A stretch of 64,000 nt of DNA from Thermodesulfobium acidiphilum (GCF_003057965.1 NZ_CP020921.1:1-64000); one strand, 5' to 3'; shown: positions 35,398 through 46,299, numbered from the stretch's first letter. Made by a program: numbers and translations. Notes: generated from the sequence alone by a model not told the origin.

Positions 35398-35887
35398 ATG
35401 GAAGATCCTAACTCTTCTTGTCAGATAAGGTTATTGAGACCTTTAGCGCAAAAAGAGTCAGCATCCTGGTCGGGACCATGTGAAAACGGTTTAACGAATG
35501 GCGAAGGAATCTTTATTATTTATGACAAAAATGGAAACGAATTTTATAAGTATTCTGGGTTTATAAAAAACGGTGTGCGAGAAGGGTATGCAACAATTGA
35601 GACTCCAAACTATAAAACTATAAATATGAAGGAAATTTAAAAGACTGCGTTTTTGACGGCTTTGGCAAGGTCGAATATTTGAACAAAAATTCAAACGTTG
35701 TTTTATATGAAGGTGAGTTTAAAAGAGGCTTTTACAACGGAAAGGGTTCGATAAAATATAAAGATGGCAGCGTTTATACGGGCGAGTTTAAAATGGTTTA
35801 AGAGATGGCTATGGAACCTTTAGGAACTCTAAGGGTAAAATTATTTATGAGGGTTTTTGGAAAGAGAACGTGTTTTTAGGCAAATAA
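35398..35887 (+). pseudogene. MORN-repeat protein gene broken by two frameshifts
   Basis: Three reading-frame segments together encode one MORN protein. The first (35398-35620) ends with GFIKNGVREGYATIE; the second carries YEGNLKDCVFDGFGK and YEGEFKRGFYNGKGS; the third reads NGLRDGYGTFRN and YEGFWKENVFLGK and stops at 35887. The shifts lie near 35621-35625 and 35790-35793. Each is explained by loss of one A from an A-rich run. The N-terminal motif SWSGPCENG before the first repeat is common in this kind of MORN protein; the signal region that would precede it is missing. No ribosome-binding site is seen. Confidence 0.8.
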
Positions 35888-35936
35888 AAGTTTGCAATAT
35901 TGACTTTGCACAGAAATATTTTTGGTTGCTTAAAAG

Positions 35937-36767
35937 TTATGAGTGCTCAATTTCAAAGTTTATCTTTTTTATAACGTCTTTGTAAAAATCATTGGGTGTA
36001 ACGCTAAATACCTCAGTAAAGGCTCTGCTCCAGGATACGTTTTCGTGCATAAGTCTATATGCTTCTTGAATTTTCGAAAAATTATCCACTGCTAAGTGAA
36101 GAACCATAAGAGTGGCAAGAGAGTATACAGGAACTTTTTTGACATGCAATCTCTCCAGGTAATTTCATTTAAAGTTTCTGGGTTTGGCAAAGAGTTATTG
36201 GTTAACTTTACGTACACGTTCAGTCTTGCAAGCGGGCCTTGAAACGCTATCTCTTTTGAAATAACACCAGCTTTTACTTGGGCAATGTACCTGAATGCTT
36301 CTGCGGTTCCCTCTTCAAACCATATTGGCACATTTGTTTGTTTTCCATACTGTCTGAATCTGGTGAAAGATCTCGTGCGGAAGGCCCCGAATGCTTCTAC
36401 TTTATACTTGCCAAGCCTATCAGAGCTTCTGATTATAACGATAGGCTCTTTTGTGGAGCTTTCCCCTCCTGTTATGCTTGCTTCCTTTTCTGCTAAGGCC
36501 TCTGAATAATGAAAGTACTCAATTAAAGCATTTTTATAGTCTTCTTTACCACTTGTTAAGACAACATTTATTCTGTCGTTCAATACTAGCCATAATCCTT
36601 GATAATCTCGCTGGTGATATTAAGTGCTGAATTTATATTATCAATTTATTTATAATTGACTCCAGATCTTATTATCAAATGGAAAATATCAGCTCTTGCT
36701 ATTCCATTAAGAGGAGTAAATAATAGAAAAATAAAGAAGAGTATTGCAAAAAAATATGTCTTTTCAT
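35937..36767 (-). pseudogene. Secreted zinc-metalloprotease-like (gluzincin) gene, multiply frameshifted
   Basis: On the minus strand an AAGGAGAG site and ATG at 36767 begin a signal peptide (MKRHIF, then FAILFFIFLLFTPLNG after restoring one T in a T-run). Following segments in different frames give NDRINVVLTSGKEDYKNAL, the zinc-binding helix HEIFHQIQTVWK (its HExxH at 36363-36377), PIWFEEGTAEAFRYIA with the third-ligand-type glutamate, and VPVYSLATLMVLHLAVDNF to a C-terminal FTEVFSVTPNDFYKDV. I count at least six disruptions: frameshifts in the signal peptide, before and after HExxH, and near 36150, plus one stop and one shift near 36590. The order of motifs matches peptidase-MA/gluzincin proteins. 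It is clearly inactive as written. Confidence 0.78.
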
Positions 36768-36915
36768 ATTCTCTCCTTAAATAAAGAATTTGGTGTATGC
36801 ATATTATATACCTAAAGATTTAATAACTTAATAAATCAAGTGTATAAATTTGGTTTTAAATTTCTATACCTTTTTGCTATATAATACGTAATACTAATTT
36901 TCAAGGGAGGTTTTG

Positions 36916-38214
36916 GTGTTGGACAGAAGTCAATTGGATGATATGTTAAAAAGAACATTGAGTAGAAGGTATTTCAACGTCATTTTACCATTGTTTATTG
37001 CTTCTGTATTGGCGTTTCTAGATCGTCTCAATTTGAGTTACGCTGCACTAACTATGAATAAGGCTTTAGGTTTTTCACCTGAGGTTTTCGGCTTTGGTGC
37101 GGGTATTCTGTTTTGGGGATATATAATTTTTGAAGTTCCTGGTGCAATATTTGCAGCAAAGTGGAGCGCGTCAAAATGGATTGTAAGAATTCTTATCACC
37201 TGGAGTATAGCTACGACTTTGATGATGTTTGTTAGGACTCCGATTGAATTTTATATTATTAGGTTTTTAATAGGGGCTGCTGAAGCAAGCTTTTATCCAG
37301 TGTGTTATGCCATCTTTTTTCCAAGGTGGTTTGCGCCAAATGAAAGAGCCAGAGCAATTTCTATTATGCTCACCTCTCTACTGGTTGCAAGTATTATTGG
37401 ATCTCCATTAGCGGGCATTATAATTGGGACATCAATGTTTAATTTAGTTGGATGGCAGCTTTTATTTCTTGTAGAGGGTTGCTTGTCGCTTCTTCTTGGT
37501 ATAGTTTTATGGTTTTGGCTCAAAGATTGGCCTAAAGATGTAAGTTGGTTAACAGATGAAGAAAAACTTCTATTTTCTGATCTTTATCAGCATGAAATAA
37601 CCGCTAAAAACAAGGTAAGAAAATACACATTGTGGGAAGGTCTCAAAGATCCTGAGGTTCTAAAGCTTGGTTTTATATATTTCATGTGGATAGTAGGCTT
37701 TTGGGGTTTTGGATTTTGGTTGCCCACTGTTTTGAAATCGGTTTCAGGCTTATCTAACGCAAATGTTAGTTTTTTGGTTACAATACCAATGGTGCTTTCT
37801 CTAATAGGATTTTTAATTGTTGGAAATTCGTCTTCTAAAAGTGGTGAAAAGAGATATCATGTAGCACTGCCGCTATTTGTAGGAGCTATAGGTTTAGCTG
37901 GTATAGCACTAACTACTGATCCAATTTTAAACTTTGTTTTTATTAACCTTGCTGCAATAGGCGTATATAGTGGAATGGGAGTTTGGTGGTCTGTTCCTAC
38001 TACCTTTTTGTCAGAAACTGCAGCTGCAGGTGCAATTGGTTTGATTAATTCTATTGGAAATATAGGAGGATGGGTAGGTCCATTTTTAATTGGAATTATA
38101 AAAAGTTATACAGGATCGTATACACTGGCATATTTGTTTTTAGCTTTGTGTTTAATTGTATCTGGAATATTAATTTTTACTCTGTCAAAAAAACGTCCAA
38201 CTGACTACCTTTAA
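36916..38214 (+). CDS. MFS transporter, anion:cation symporter (ACS) family
   Basis: The protein (432 residues from the GTG at 36916) has 12 membrane helices and the ACS-family opening FLDRLNLSYAALTMNKALGFSP followed by a long FEVPGAIFAAKW helix, cited here in parts. ACS members carry organic anions such as hexuronates, tartrate or phthalate with protons. The substrate here is unknown. GGGAGG at 36905-36910 is spaced 5 bases from the GTG at 36916; an in-frame TTG at 36913 is too close. A TATAAT lies at 36880-36885 without a clear -35. It is a single-gene unit between the gene-decay zone and groESL. Confidence 0.85.
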   Translation: MLDRSQLDDMLKRTLSRRYFNVILPLFIASVLAFLDRLNLSYAALTMNKALGFSPEVFGFGAGILFWGYIIFEVPGAIFAAKWSASKWIVRILITWSIATTLMMFVRTPIEFYIIRFLIGAAEASFYPVCYAIFFPRWFAPNERARAISIMLTSLLVASIIGSPLAGIIIGTSMFNLVGWQLLFLVEGCLSLLLGIVLWFWLKDWPKDVSWLTDEEKLLFSDLYQHEITAKNKVRKYTLWEGLKDPEVLKLGFIYFMWIVGFWGFGFWLPTVLKSVSGLSNANVSFLVTIPMVLSLIGFLIVGNSSSKSGEKRYHVALPLFVGAIGLAGIALTTDPILNFVFINLAAIGVYSGMGVWWSVPTTFLSETAAAGAIGLINSIGNIGGWVGPFLIGIIKSYTGSYTLAYLFLALCLIVSGILIFTLSKKRPTDYL

Positions 38215-38240
38215 ATCTTAAAAATATCTGTTTTTGCCTC

Positions 38241-38268
38241 TTGACATTTAATGCTTAGATAATATAAT
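38241..38268 (+). promoter_or_regulatory. Sigma-70-type promoter of groES-groEL
   Basis: A perfect TTGACA (38241-38246) and a perfect TATAAT (38263-38268) are separated by 16 bases. This is the best consensus promoter in the window. It lies directly upstream of a CIRCE-like operator and the groES ribosome-binding site. Confidence 0.9.
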
Positions 38269-38277
38269 ATTCTGTTG

Positions 38278-38304
38278 TTAGTATTCATCTTAAGTGAGTG
38301 CTAA
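38278..38304 (+). promoter_or_regulatory. CIRCE-like HrcA operator
   Basis: TTAGTATTC, nine bases, then GAGTGCTAA. The CIRCE consensus is TTAGCACTC-N9-GAGTGCTAA, so the right half is perfect and the left half has two C-to-T changes. It begins 10 bases after the -10 hexamer, the right place for HrcA repression of the chaperonin operon under non-stress conditions. The hrcA gene is not in this window. Confidence 0.85.
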
Positions 38305-38334
38305 CAATTGTTAAAAACTTATGGAGGTGATTCT

Positions 38335-38622
38335 ATGAATCTTAAACCATTGGGCGATCGCATAATTGTAGAGCCTGTGGAAGCTGAAGAGAAAACTTTA
38401 TCGGGTATTGTATTGCCAGACACTGCAAAAGAAAAACCACAAGAAGGAATCGTAGTAGCGGTTGGGCCAGGAAGGATTCTTGACAATGGAACGAGGGTTC
38501 CGCTGGAGGTAAAAGTAGGAGACAGAGTTGTGTTTGCCAAGTATGGTGGTACAGAGATTAAGATTAACTCAAAGGATTATCTAATCCTTTCAGAACGCGA
38601 TATATATGCTATTAAAGGATAA
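38335..38622 (+). CDS. groES: Co-chaperonin GroES
   Basis: GroES caps the GroEL folding chamber. The 95-residue sequence has [12 protein letters not shown], the mobile loop [19 protein letters not shown] (cited in part) and [16 protein letters not shown] start it at the ATG at 38335 because GGAGGTGA lies 5 bases upstream; an upstream TTG at 38308 would overlap the CIRCE region. It is followed by groEL after 15 bases. Expression is probably under HrcA control through the operator at 38278. Confidence 0.97.
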   Translation: MNLKPLGDRIIVEPVEAEEKTLSGIVLPDTAKEKPQEGIVVAVGPGRILDNGTRVPLEVKVGDRVVFAKYGGTEIKINSKDYLILSERDIYAIKG

Positions 38623-40272
<1,650 letters not shown>

Positions 40273-40303
40273 AAGTTGTTTGGATAGTATCTTTAATAGT
40301 GTG

Positions 40304-40328
40304 CCCCTCCAGTGATGGAGGGGTTTTT
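40304..40328 (+). terminator. Rho-independent terminator of the groESL operon
   Basis: A 7-base stem CCCCTCC/GGAGGGG (40304-40310 with 40317-40323) with a 6-base loop is followed directly by five Ts. It starts 32 bases after the groEL stop codon. Confidence 0.93.
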
Positions 40329-40478
40329 ATTTTATTTGTAAAATTTAATAACTTGTAATTGAGTTATAATGATAATAAAAAAATTTTTTTACTTTTGATA
40401 TATAATATTATTATAAAAGTAATTTATCCTAGAAATAGTTATTATTACATTATATTTTGCTTTAAAGGGGGCAAGTAG

Positions 40479-42665
40479 ATGAAAAAGTTCTTTAAATTTT
40501 TTTTAGATCTATCTTTAAGAAAGAAATTAGGGTTTTCTGTTTTTGTAAGTTTTCTTGTTTTTGGCCTATTTCTGTCGGGTGGGGGCCTGTTGCAGCTAAG
40601 AAATGCTTTCAATATCTCTGCAAACTATGACGTAAAGACCCTTTATGACGGTGCAAGCATGCTTCTTGATAGCGACATTTTAGCAGCAAAGCAGATGGCT
40701 ATATTACTTTCAAAAGAACCAGACGTAGTTTCTGCGATAAAGTCAAACAATATGGCACAACTTCAAACTATTTTGGTTAATTATGTAAAGGATCATCCAG
40801 GATTTTTTGTTACGGTTGTGAACACTCAGGGACAGGTTTTGATGAGAGGGCACGATCCTGAAAGGAGACTTGATATATTAAAAGAGGCAGTTGAAGTAGA
40901 TAAGGCTCTTAAGGGAGAGGTGGTAGCAGGAATTTCCAAAGGCAATGTTAGTGGTCTTTCTATTAGAGCGGGTGCCCCTATAAAAGACGAAACGGGTAGG
41001 ATCATTGGTGCAGTTTCGACAGGTATGATGATATCCGGATCTACCTCCATCGTGGATCAAATTAAAGAAAAGATGGGCGCAGAAGCGACGTTTTTTGATA
41101 ATGACACGCGAGTAAGCACTACTCTCACAAAACAAGATGGATCTAGGGCTATTGGAACAAAGATGGACAATCCAAAGGTCATAGATACAGTTTTAAAGGA
41201 AGGTAAACCCTTAGAGATTAGGAATACTTTATTTGGCAAACCTTACTATTCGTATTATGCTCCATTGAAAGACGTAGACGGTAAAATAATAGGGATGTTT
41301 TTTGTAGCAAAAAGTGCTGAATTTTATAATTCTCAATTGTTTAACTTCACTTTAATTCAATTTGGCCTTAATTTGCTCGCAATAATAATTGGTATGGTTC
41401 TTCTTTTGTTTGCCTTGGAAATATTCTTGATGAAGCCTATATATAAGACTGTTGACGGAATAGAGAGAATAGCAAGAGGGGATATTAGTACTAAAATGCA
41501 GCGAGTATACGAAGACGAAATGGGAACTATTGCAAAATCCATTGAAAAAATGAGGCAGAGCCTTGTAAGCATCATTTCTAACATTAACTCTTCATCAGAT
41601 GAAATTTTAAAGATCTCTGAACAACTCTTAAAAGTGTCGGATTCTGTATCATCTGCAGCAAAGGAGGCATCCAGGACTTCTGAAGGAACCGCAAAGGGCG
41701 TAGAGAACCTGTCTAATATTGCACAGAAGTTGACAAATAGCGCTCAGGTACTCATGAGGGGTATTACTGCAATTGCAAAGGGAGCAGAAGAGCAAGCTAC
41801 AAACGCCTCTTCAATTGCGGAAAGCGTTGCAAACATTGCAAAGAATACTGATACCTTTCAGAAGGCTTCGTTAGGGGTTAATAACCTTGCTAACACTGTT
41901 GATAAAAAAGCTAAAAACGGTCACGAGATACTTACAAAGAGAGAAGAATTGGCAGAGAGGATTGCAAAAGCAGTTGACGATTTGTCCAAAAATATTGGTA
42001 TTCTCGATCAAAGATCTGATGATATTGGAAAAATTGTTGACTTAATTTCAAATATAGCTGATCAGACAAATCTCTTGGCTTTAAACGCTGCTATTGAGGC
42101 AGCAAGAGCTGGAGATGCAGGAAGGGGGTTTGCTGTTGTTGCTGATGAAGTTAGAAAACTTGCAGAAGAGTCTCAGAAAGCAGCAAACGAAATAGCTAAC
42201 TTGATTAACGAAACTAGAAGAGAAACTAAAGCTGCATCAGCTTCTATGACAGAGGCGCTCTCAGAAGTAGATGCTGGGAGGTCTCTGTCTTCAGAGGTTA
42301 TGGAATCCTTTAATTTGATTACTGTCAACATTGCAGGACTTTTGAAGCAGATAACAAGAGCTAGAGAGAGCGCAAATGAGGTTATAAATGGCATAAAAAA
42401 TATTGAGGCGAATGTCAGTAATCTTGCTGCTCTTTCAGAAGAGTATTCAGCTAGTGCTAATGAGATGAACGATGCTGCCCTGGAAGTTCAAAAAGAAGTT
42501 GAAAACGTTGCTGCAATTGCAGAAGAGAGTGCTGCATCTACAGAAGAAATCTGTGCCACCACTCAGGAGCAAACTGGAATGATGGAACAACTTAAGGTGA
42601 TTTCGGCTTCTCTTAAGGAAAAAGTAGAAGGACTTGATAAAGAAGTAGATAAGTTTAAACTCTAA
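40479..42665 (+). CDS. Methyl-accepting chemotaxis protein
   Basis: The 728-residue receptor has a membrane helix (about residues 17-39), a periplasmic Cache-type sensor (40-290; segments [16 protein letters not shown] and [17 protein letters not shown]), a second helix (about 295-318), a HAMP domain (319-372) and a long cytoplasmic signalling domain. The receptor tip [18 protein letters not shown] and [15 protein letters not shown] are intact. It should feed the CheA/CheW system encoded at 22-24 kb. AAAGGGGGC precedes the ATG. The sensor resembles single-Cache receptors in which HDPER lies in a ligand pocket, but the ligand is unknown. Confidence 0.93.
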   Translation: MKKFFKFFLDLSLRKKLGFSVFVSFLVFGLFLSGGGLLQLRNAFNISANYDVKTLYDGASMLLDSDILAAKQMAILLSKEPDVVSAIKSNNMAQLQTILVNYVKDHPGFFVTVVNTQGQVLMRGHDPERRLDILKEAVEVDKALKGEVVAGISKGNVSGLSIRAGAPIKDETGRIIGAVSTGMMISGSTSIVDQIKEKMGAEATFFDNDTRVSTTLTKQDGSRAIGTKMDNPKVIDTVLKEGKPLEIRNTLFGKPYYSYYAPLKDVDGKIIGMFFVAKSAEFYNSQLFNFTLIQFGLNLLAIIIGMVLLLFALEIFLMKPIYKTVDGIERIARGDISTKMQRVYEDEMGTIAKSIEKMRQSLVSIISNINSSSDEILKISEQLLKVSDSVSSAAKEASRTSEGTAKGVENLSNIAQKLTNSAQVLMRGITAIAKGAEEQATNASSIAESVANIAKNTDTFQKASLGVNNLANTVDKKAKNGHEILTKREELAERIAKAVDDLSKNIGILDQRSDDIGKIVDLISNIADQTNLLALNAAIEAARAGDAGRGFAVVADEVRKLAEESQKAANEIANLINETRRETKAASASMTEALSEVDAGRSLSSEVMESFNLITVNIAGLLKQITRARESANEVINGIKNIEANVSNLAALSEEYSASANEMNDAALEVQKEVENVAAIAEESAASTEEICATTQEQTGMMEQLKVISASLKEKVEGLDKEVDKFKL

Positions 42666-42691
42666 AGTTAAGAAAAAATTAAAACACTTTT

Positions 42692-42719
42692 AGAAGGGGC
42701 TTTTCAAGAAGCCCTTTCT
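42692..42719. terminator. Shared hairpin terminator between the chemoreceptor and the MGMT gene
   Basis: AGAAGGGGCTT (42692-42702) pairs with AAGCCCTTTCT (42709-42719), with one G-T wobble and a 6-base loop. It lies between two convergent genes and overlaps the last codons of the minus-strand gene. On the minus strand it is followed by a T-rich run, so it probably terminates that transcript best. Confidence 0.65.
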
Positions 42720-43189
42720 AAATTTAAAAGATATGATTTAATTATAAGGAATTCGCTGTTTTTACCAAAAAACCCACCCATATCCTTTTTTGAAACAACT
42801 CTATGACAGGGGACAATAATAGGAAGTACATTTTTTCGACAGGTACTTCCCACTGCTCTTGCGGCAGAAGGCATTTTGATTTCAATTGCAATATCAGAAT
42901 ATGTTTTAACATCTGCGTATTCTATGCATAATATTCTATCCCAAATTAATTTTTGAAATTCAGTGCCCAAAAGTTTAAATTTAATATTGAATTTTTTTCT
43001 TTTTCCGTTTAAATATTCAGCTAATTGTGTTATCTCGTCATTTAAAATTAAATCATTTCTTACTGGTCTAAACTTTTCAAAAAAATATAAAAAACTAGTA
43101 TCATTTAGAAAAACCCTTGTAATAAATTCGTCTTCTTTTATTAGATATATATTTGAATATTTGTATGGCAGGCAAGAAAAGCAAATCAT
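42704..43189 (-). CDS. ogt: Methylated-DNA-protein cysteine methyltransferase
   Basis: The protein removes alkyl groups from O6-alkylguanine by suicide transfer to a cysteine. The active-site motif is PCHRV with acceptor C128, preceded by the DNA-binding helix SAARAVGSTCRKN. The N-terminal 70 residues are short and variable, so it fits the Ogt/MGMT type and not the Ada fusion. Length 161 is normal. The start shares the overlap ATGA with the upstream secreted-protein gene, so the two are co-transcribed. Confidence 0.93.
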   Translation of the reverse strand: MICFSCLPYKYSNIYLIKEDEFITRVFLNDTSFLYFFEKFRPVRNDLILNDEITQLAEYLNGKRKKFNIKFKLLGTEFQKLIWDRILCIEYADVKTYSDIAIEIKMPSAARAVGSTCRKNVLPIIVPCHRVVSKKDMGGFFGKNSEFLIIKSYLLNLERAS

Positions 43190-43842
43190 TTGAGAAGTTT
43201 TATCAGTTTAATTTTGAAGCCAACCCTTTTGTCTGATTTTATTTTTGCTATAAACAAAACAGAGCTATCAGTTTTGTACATGAAATTTGCCCCCGATATA
43301 AAGGCAGCACCAGTGTTGTCTTCTATTACAGTATCTGATTTTGTGGTTAGAGCGCCCCAAATATCGCTTGTATTTGTTGGCCTTGCCCATCCAAGAAATC
43401 TAGCTTTTAGCCTGACAAATTTATTTGCAAATTTTTCTGGATTGTCATGTATATCTTTTATTGTTACCAAAGGTATGTCATCTGCTGGTGATATATAGAC
43501 ATCGTACGTAATGGGTTTTGAACTTTCTTTATTTGACTTAACAACTATCTTTGTGTTTGAGATCACGTCAGAAATTGTTTTGAAATAGTAGATTTTACTG
43601 GCAGACAAATTTTCTTCCCTTGTTAATTCTATGAGATTTTTATCGTAATCTATCGAAAAATTACTACTATCTTGTTCATTGATTCTAATTTCAAAGTATT
43701 CTCCTGGCAAAACAAGATTTATTTCCCCTTGCTTGAGTAAAAAATCGTTTTGAGATATGTTGCTGAAACTAAATTCTGCGTATGAAGTTCTTGTAAAAGC
43801 TAACAACGTTAAAATTAAAAAAATAAATACAAACCTTTTCAT
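43186..43842 (-). CDS. Secreted protein with OB-fold-like C-terminal domain, unknown
   Basis: The 218-residue protein has a clear signal peptide (MKRFVFIFLILTLLAF, cleavage near YAEF). Residues 25-115 form a strand-rich region; residues 120-218 contain IKDIHDNPEKFANKFVRLKARFLGW and DTVIEDNTGAAFISG, the pattern of a small OB-fold-type domain seen in periplasmic proteins. I do not recognise a specific function. AAGGAGAG precedes the ATG. It is coupled by ATGA to the downstream DNA-repair methyltransferase gene, an odd pairing of a secreted and a DNA-repair protein. Confidence 0.68.
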   Translation of the reverse strand: MKRFVFIFLILTLLAFTRTSYAEFSFSNISQNDFLLKQGEINLVLPGEYFEIRINEQDSSNFSIDYDKNLIELTREENLSASKIYYFKTISDVISNTKIVVKSNKESSKPITYDVYISPADDIPLVTIKDIHDNPEKFANKFVRLKARFLGWARPTNTSDIWGALTTKSDTVIEDNTGAAFISGANFMYKTDSSVLFIAKIKSDKRVGFKIKLIKLLK

Positions 43843-43865
43843 AAATCCTCTCCTTAACGTTATAC

Positions 43866-44591
43866 TTAAGTAATTTTAAATTCTTTAGGTGCTGTCTCTT
43901 TCCAATTTGTATTACTGTAAATTATAACCTCAAGATCTGTTAATTTCTTGACATTTTTTTCAAAGCTAAACATTGAATCGTGACCTGGGACGAAGTTGAC
44001 TGCTATCCTTTTTGCTTTCTTTAGTGACTCTCTAAAGTCTTTTATGTCGCCGAAAACAAGAAGAGTATCCAACTCGTTGTAGAATTCTTTAATGTTTTTT
44101 ACGGCATCCCCTCCGATCAAAGTTTTCGTGCTTTCTAAAAGATATCCCATAGAGCCTGGAGTATGTCCTGGTAAATCTATCGCTATAATATCATCTAAAA
44201 CTCTTTCATTATTCCGTAAAAGAATTGGGTTTCTACTTAAAAGATAGCTTATCATAAATTTGGGCACATAAAGATCTGATACTTTTTCGAAAGTTGAATT
44301 TGTAAGATAGTTATACTCTCTCTCAGACAGGTAAATTTTAGCATTCTCAAAAAGTTCAATGTTTATTGCGTGATCAAAGTGGAAGTGAGTAAGAAATATC
44401 CCCTTTATCTCTGATAAACCAACGCCCAAATTTCCTAAAGAGTCTAAAAGTTCTTTTCTATCCCCATAACTTCCTGTATCAAAGAGAAAGTATCCTTCTG
44501 AAGTTGATATCAAAACTACATTACACCAACCGAGCCATCCCCTGTCTGATTTCAGGGGATATCCTTGCAATACAACTCTTAATCTATTCAT
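43866..44591 (-). CDS. MBL-fold metallo-hydrolase
   Basis: The 241-residue protein has the MBL metal motif THFHFDH at residues 68-74, LPGHTPGS near 140, the bridging aspartate in IGGDAV near 155 and FVPGHD near 200. This is a complete set of dinuclear zinc ligands for the superfamily. I use the ATG at 44591 behind GGGGGAAAG; a TTG at 44603 is in frame but overlaps that site. It resembles the N-acyl homoserine lactonase/hydrolase-like branch only in a general way; the substrate is unknown. It lies 23 bases upstream of the secreted protein gene and may share its transcript. Confidence 0.84.
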   Translation of the reverse strand: MNRLRVVLQGYPLKSDRGWLGWCNVVLISTSEGYFLFDTGSYGDRKELLDSLGNLGVGLSEIKGIFLTHFHFDHAINIELFENAKIYLSEREYNYLTNSTFEKVSDLYVPKFMISYLLSRNPILLRNNERVLDDIIAIDLPGHTPGSMGYLLESTKTLIGGDAVKNIKEFYNELDTLLVFGDIKDFRESLKKAKRIAVNFVPGHDSMFSFEKNVKKLTDLEVIIYSNTNWKETAPKEFKIT

Positions 44592-44706
44592 TCTTTCCCC
44601 CAATATCTTTTCATCTTTTGTTTTAATATTTTAAACATATTATAGAGGAAATTTTCTCATAACAATATATAATCTTTAGAAAGTATTTTCAAAAACGAGG
44701 TGGAAG

Positions 44707-46299
44707 ATGTTTGACTTTCAAAGATATCCATATTCTTCAGAGAGACACGTATGTTTTGCGAAAAATGGAATGGTTCTTACTACTCAACCGCTTGCATCTC
44801 AGGCAGGTTTAACTGCTTTACAAAAAGGAGGCAATGCTGTTGACGCGGCCTTGGCTACAGCTGTTGCCCTTACTGTGGTTGAACCAACTTCATGCGGAAT
44901 TGGTGGAGACTGCTTTGCAATAGTCTGGAAGGATTCAAAACTTTATGCTCTAAATTCAAGTGGCTTTGCACCTTCAAATATAAACCTTGATCTCTTGATT
45001 AAAAAGGGTTTCAAAAAGATGCCTAGATTTGGTTTTGAACCTATCACTGTTCCAGGAGTGGTATGGGGGTGGAAAGAACTTTCCTCGAAGTTTGGAAAAT
45101 TAAAGCTGTCTGAAGTGTTTGCACCTGCGATAGATTTGGCGCTTTATGGATATCCTGTATCTGCGACAATTTCCAGGTTATGGGAAAACTTTTATAATGC
45201 CATTTCTTTACAAAGGGGCGATGAGTTTAAATACTGGTTTGAGAATTTTGCAAAGGATGGTCCTCCAAAGCCTGCTTCAATATTTAAAAATCAAAGCCTT
45301 GCTAAAACTCTGGAGGAATTGGCCCTAACTAACTGCAAGTCCTTTTATGATGGTAGGATAGCTGAAAAGATCGTTTCCTTTTTTAAAAAGTATAACGGCT
45401 ATATAACTGAGAATGATTTAAGGGATTTTAAAGGTGAATGGGTAGAGCCTTTAAAATTAAATTACTGTGGATATGATATTGTAGAGATGCCGCCTAACTC
45501 TCAAGGCATAGTTGTTCTTATGGCGCTAAATATCTTAAAGCACTTTGATATTTCAAGAAATAGTTTGTATTTTCACAGATGTATTGAATCAATAAAGCTC
45601 TCTTTCGAGGAAGCTCTCTCTTCTGTTGGAGATATTAAGGGTATGGAAAAAAATGTTTCAGAGCTTTTTAATGAGGAATATGGTCTCAGTAAAGCGAGGA
45701 CCATATCAGATGAGGCCTATTTACCAAAAATTCAAAGTACATATTGTGGTAATACTGTTTATCTTTGTACAGCTGATAAAGATGGAAATATGGTGAGCTA
45801 TATACAGAGCAACTACATGGGATTTGGTTCTGGAATAGTTATAGAGGATACTGCAATTGCAATGCACAATAGAGGATCAAATTTTGTGCTTGAAAGAAAA
45901 CATCCCAATTGTATAGCTCCAAAAAAAAGACCATATCACACGATTATTCCAGGTTTTATATTAAAAGACAATAATGCAATTGGGCCATTTGGGGTGATGG
46001 GTGCTTTTATGCAGCCGCAAGGCCATGTTCAGGTTCTTGTTAATATGATTAACTTTTTAGACAATCCTCAGGCTGCACTTGACGCACCAAGATTTCAATG
46101 GCTTGGGGGTAAAAAAGTACTTTTTGAAAACAAAATTGACAAAATTATAGTTGATGATCTTGCAAGAAGGGGGCACGATGTTGAAGTTACTTCAGATTCA
46201 ATAAATTTTGGCAGGGGGCAAATTATTATAAAGTTGGACAATAATGTTTTTGCAGGGGGGTCAGAACCAAGAGCCGATGGGTATCCTGCATGTTATTAG
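44707..46299 (+). CDS. Gamma-glutamyltransferase family Ntn-hydrolase (YwrD/HpxW-like)
   Basis: The 530-residue protein belongs to the gamma-glutamyltransferase family of self-processing hydrolases. Seen: LASQAGLTALQKGGNAVDAALATAVALTVVEPTSCGIGGD in the N-terminal part (cited in two pieces: KGGNAVDAALAT and EPTSCGIGGD), the autocleavage region with nucleophile threonine T350 in GNTVYLC, GFGSGIVIED and KKRPYHTIIPG. No signal peptide is present, so it is cytoplasmic, unlike classical Ggt. The NMVSYIQSNYMGFGSG segment resembles YwrD- and oxamate-amidohydrolase-type members. Substrate is unknown. GAGGTGGAAG precedes the ATG. It overlaps the downstream oxidoreductase by 10 bases, so the two probably work in one pathway. 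Confidence 0.87.
   Translation: MFDFQRYPYSSERHVCFAKNGMVLTTQPLASQAGLTALQKGGNAVDAALATAVALTVVEPTSCGIGGDCFAIVWKDSKLYALNSSGFAPSNINLDLLIKKGFKKMPRFGFEPITVPGVVWGWKELSSKFGKLKLSEVFAPAIDLALYGYPVSATISRLWENFYNAISLQRGDEFKYWFENFAKDGPPKPASIFKNQSLAKTLEELALTNCKSFYDGRIAEKIVSFFKKYNGYITENDLRDFKGEWVEPLKLNYCGYDIVEMPPNSQGIVVLMALNILKHFDISRNSLYFHRCIESIKLSFEEALSSVGDIKGMEKNVSELFNEEYGLSKARTISDEAYLPKIQSTYCGNTVYLCTADKDGNMVSYIQSNYMGFGSGIVIEDTAIAMHNRGSNFVLERKHPNCIAPKKRPYHTIIPGFILKDNNAIGPFGVMGAFMQPQGHVQVLVNMINFLDNPQAALDAPRFQWLGGKKVLFENKIDKIIVDDLARRGHDVEVTSDSINFGRGQIIIKLDNNVFAGGSEPRADGYPACY

Noticed and set aside
36278-36509. Two plus-strand frames of about 70 codons
   Set aside because: They lie antisense to the metalloprotease pseudogene, whose motifs (HExxH, WFEEG) are clearly on the minus strand.
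33997-36767. All indels in the decay zone as assembly artefacts
   Set aside because: Neighbouring genes with similar A and T runs are intact throughout the window, so a general assembly problem is unlikely, though single sites cannot be excluded without reads.
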